Source: WJMT01 sp964445575
GTDB lineage: Bacteria; Acidobacteriota; Aminicenantia; Aminicenantales; Aminicenantaceae
Length of the DNA stretch: 7,602 nt
Assembly: GCA_964445575.1 (NCBI GenBank)
Contig: CAYULB010000081.1
Location: 1-7,602 of the forward strand
Direction of reading: 5' to 3'
Positions 7,463 to 7,602 of this stretch are shown in pieces. A program made the position numbers and the translations under genes. The notes beneath the pieces were generated by a model. The model was not told where the DNA came from. It was given only the letters and a program-made list of their open reading frames with translations, and ran no database searches. Within the stretch, counting starts at the first letter, position 1, and every line of letters begins with the position of its first letter.

Positions 7463-7512
7463 TTATTCACGTTCACACCTTATGATACATTTATACAATC
7501 AGATGGCACTCC

Positions 7513-7602
7513 CTATTTATCCCCATTAATTCCCTCATTGAGTTTATCAGTCTTTTCAGTCAACAGTTCATTACATAGTTTCTCTACAACAAGGGCAAAA
7601 TT
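7513..7602 (-). CDS. possible C-terminal end of an upstream minus-strand gene (partial)
   Basis: An open frame of 29 codons enters from the right edge and ends at TAG (complement of 7513-7515). It encodes NFALVVEKLCNELL followed by a charged, Lys/Glu/Asn-rich tail, which reads like a protein C-terminus. It is too short to be sure, since 29 open codons occur often by chance. A rival frame on the same strand ends FCPCCRETM at TAA (complement of 7571-7573), followed at once by TGA. Its CxxC pair resembles the zinc-ribbon ends seen on many small bacterial proteins. Only one is likely to be real; sequence to the right would decide. Confidence 0.3.
   Translation of the reverse strand, partial: NFALVVEKLCNELLTEKTDKLNEGINGDK

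Overview
The window looks like ordinary chromosomal DNA from a Gram-negative (diderm) bacterium of moderate to low GC. The diderm inference rests on a DUF5916-type outer-membrane beta-barrel protein with a signal peptide and on a lipobox-bearing secreted hydrolase. DUF5916 barrels and M81 (MlrC-like) proteins are common in lineages such as Bacteroidota/Ignavibacteria, Acidobacteriota and Aminicenantes-like bacteria. I cannot fix the phylum from sequence alone.

Layout, left to right. A tRNA-Arg(ACG) without an encoded CCA lies at the left edge (2-75). A 74-residue single-pass membrane protein of unknown function follows on the minus strand (201-425), with its own promoter preceded by A/T tracts. 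Diverging from it on the plus strand is a 712-residue CBM9-like/DUF5916 outer-membrane protein (702-2840). A near-consensus promoter (2868-2897) then opens a two-gene unit: a 51-residue single-pass membrane protein (2937-3092), whose end overlaps by 11 bases the start of a 754-residue APC-family transporter carrying two C-terminal universal-stress-protein domains (3082-5346). Converging on that unit is a 509-residue M81/MlrC-like lipoprotein on the minus strand (5461-6990), with a strong promoter and a near-perfect ribosome binding site. At the right end, minus strand, is the decayed C-terminal part of a PrdX/ProXp-type aminoacyl-tRNA editing protein (7124-7462). The last ~90 bases probably hold the tail of one more minus-strand gene.

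How the parts fit together: the barrel and the M81 lipoprotein are envelope or periplasmic proteins, and the APC-USP protein is an inner-membrane amino-acid or amine transporter with a cytoplasmic nucleotide-binding regulatory module. They could serve uptake and breakdown of peptide-like compounds, but each unit has its own promoter or orientation, so a shared pathway is only inference. I see no phage, transposon, CRISPR or defence locus. The most noteworthy items are the small membrane protein translationally coupled to the APC-USP transporter, the loss of the nucleotide motif in only the second USP domain, and the truncated editing-domain gene whose homology runs past its apparent start into an A8 tract.
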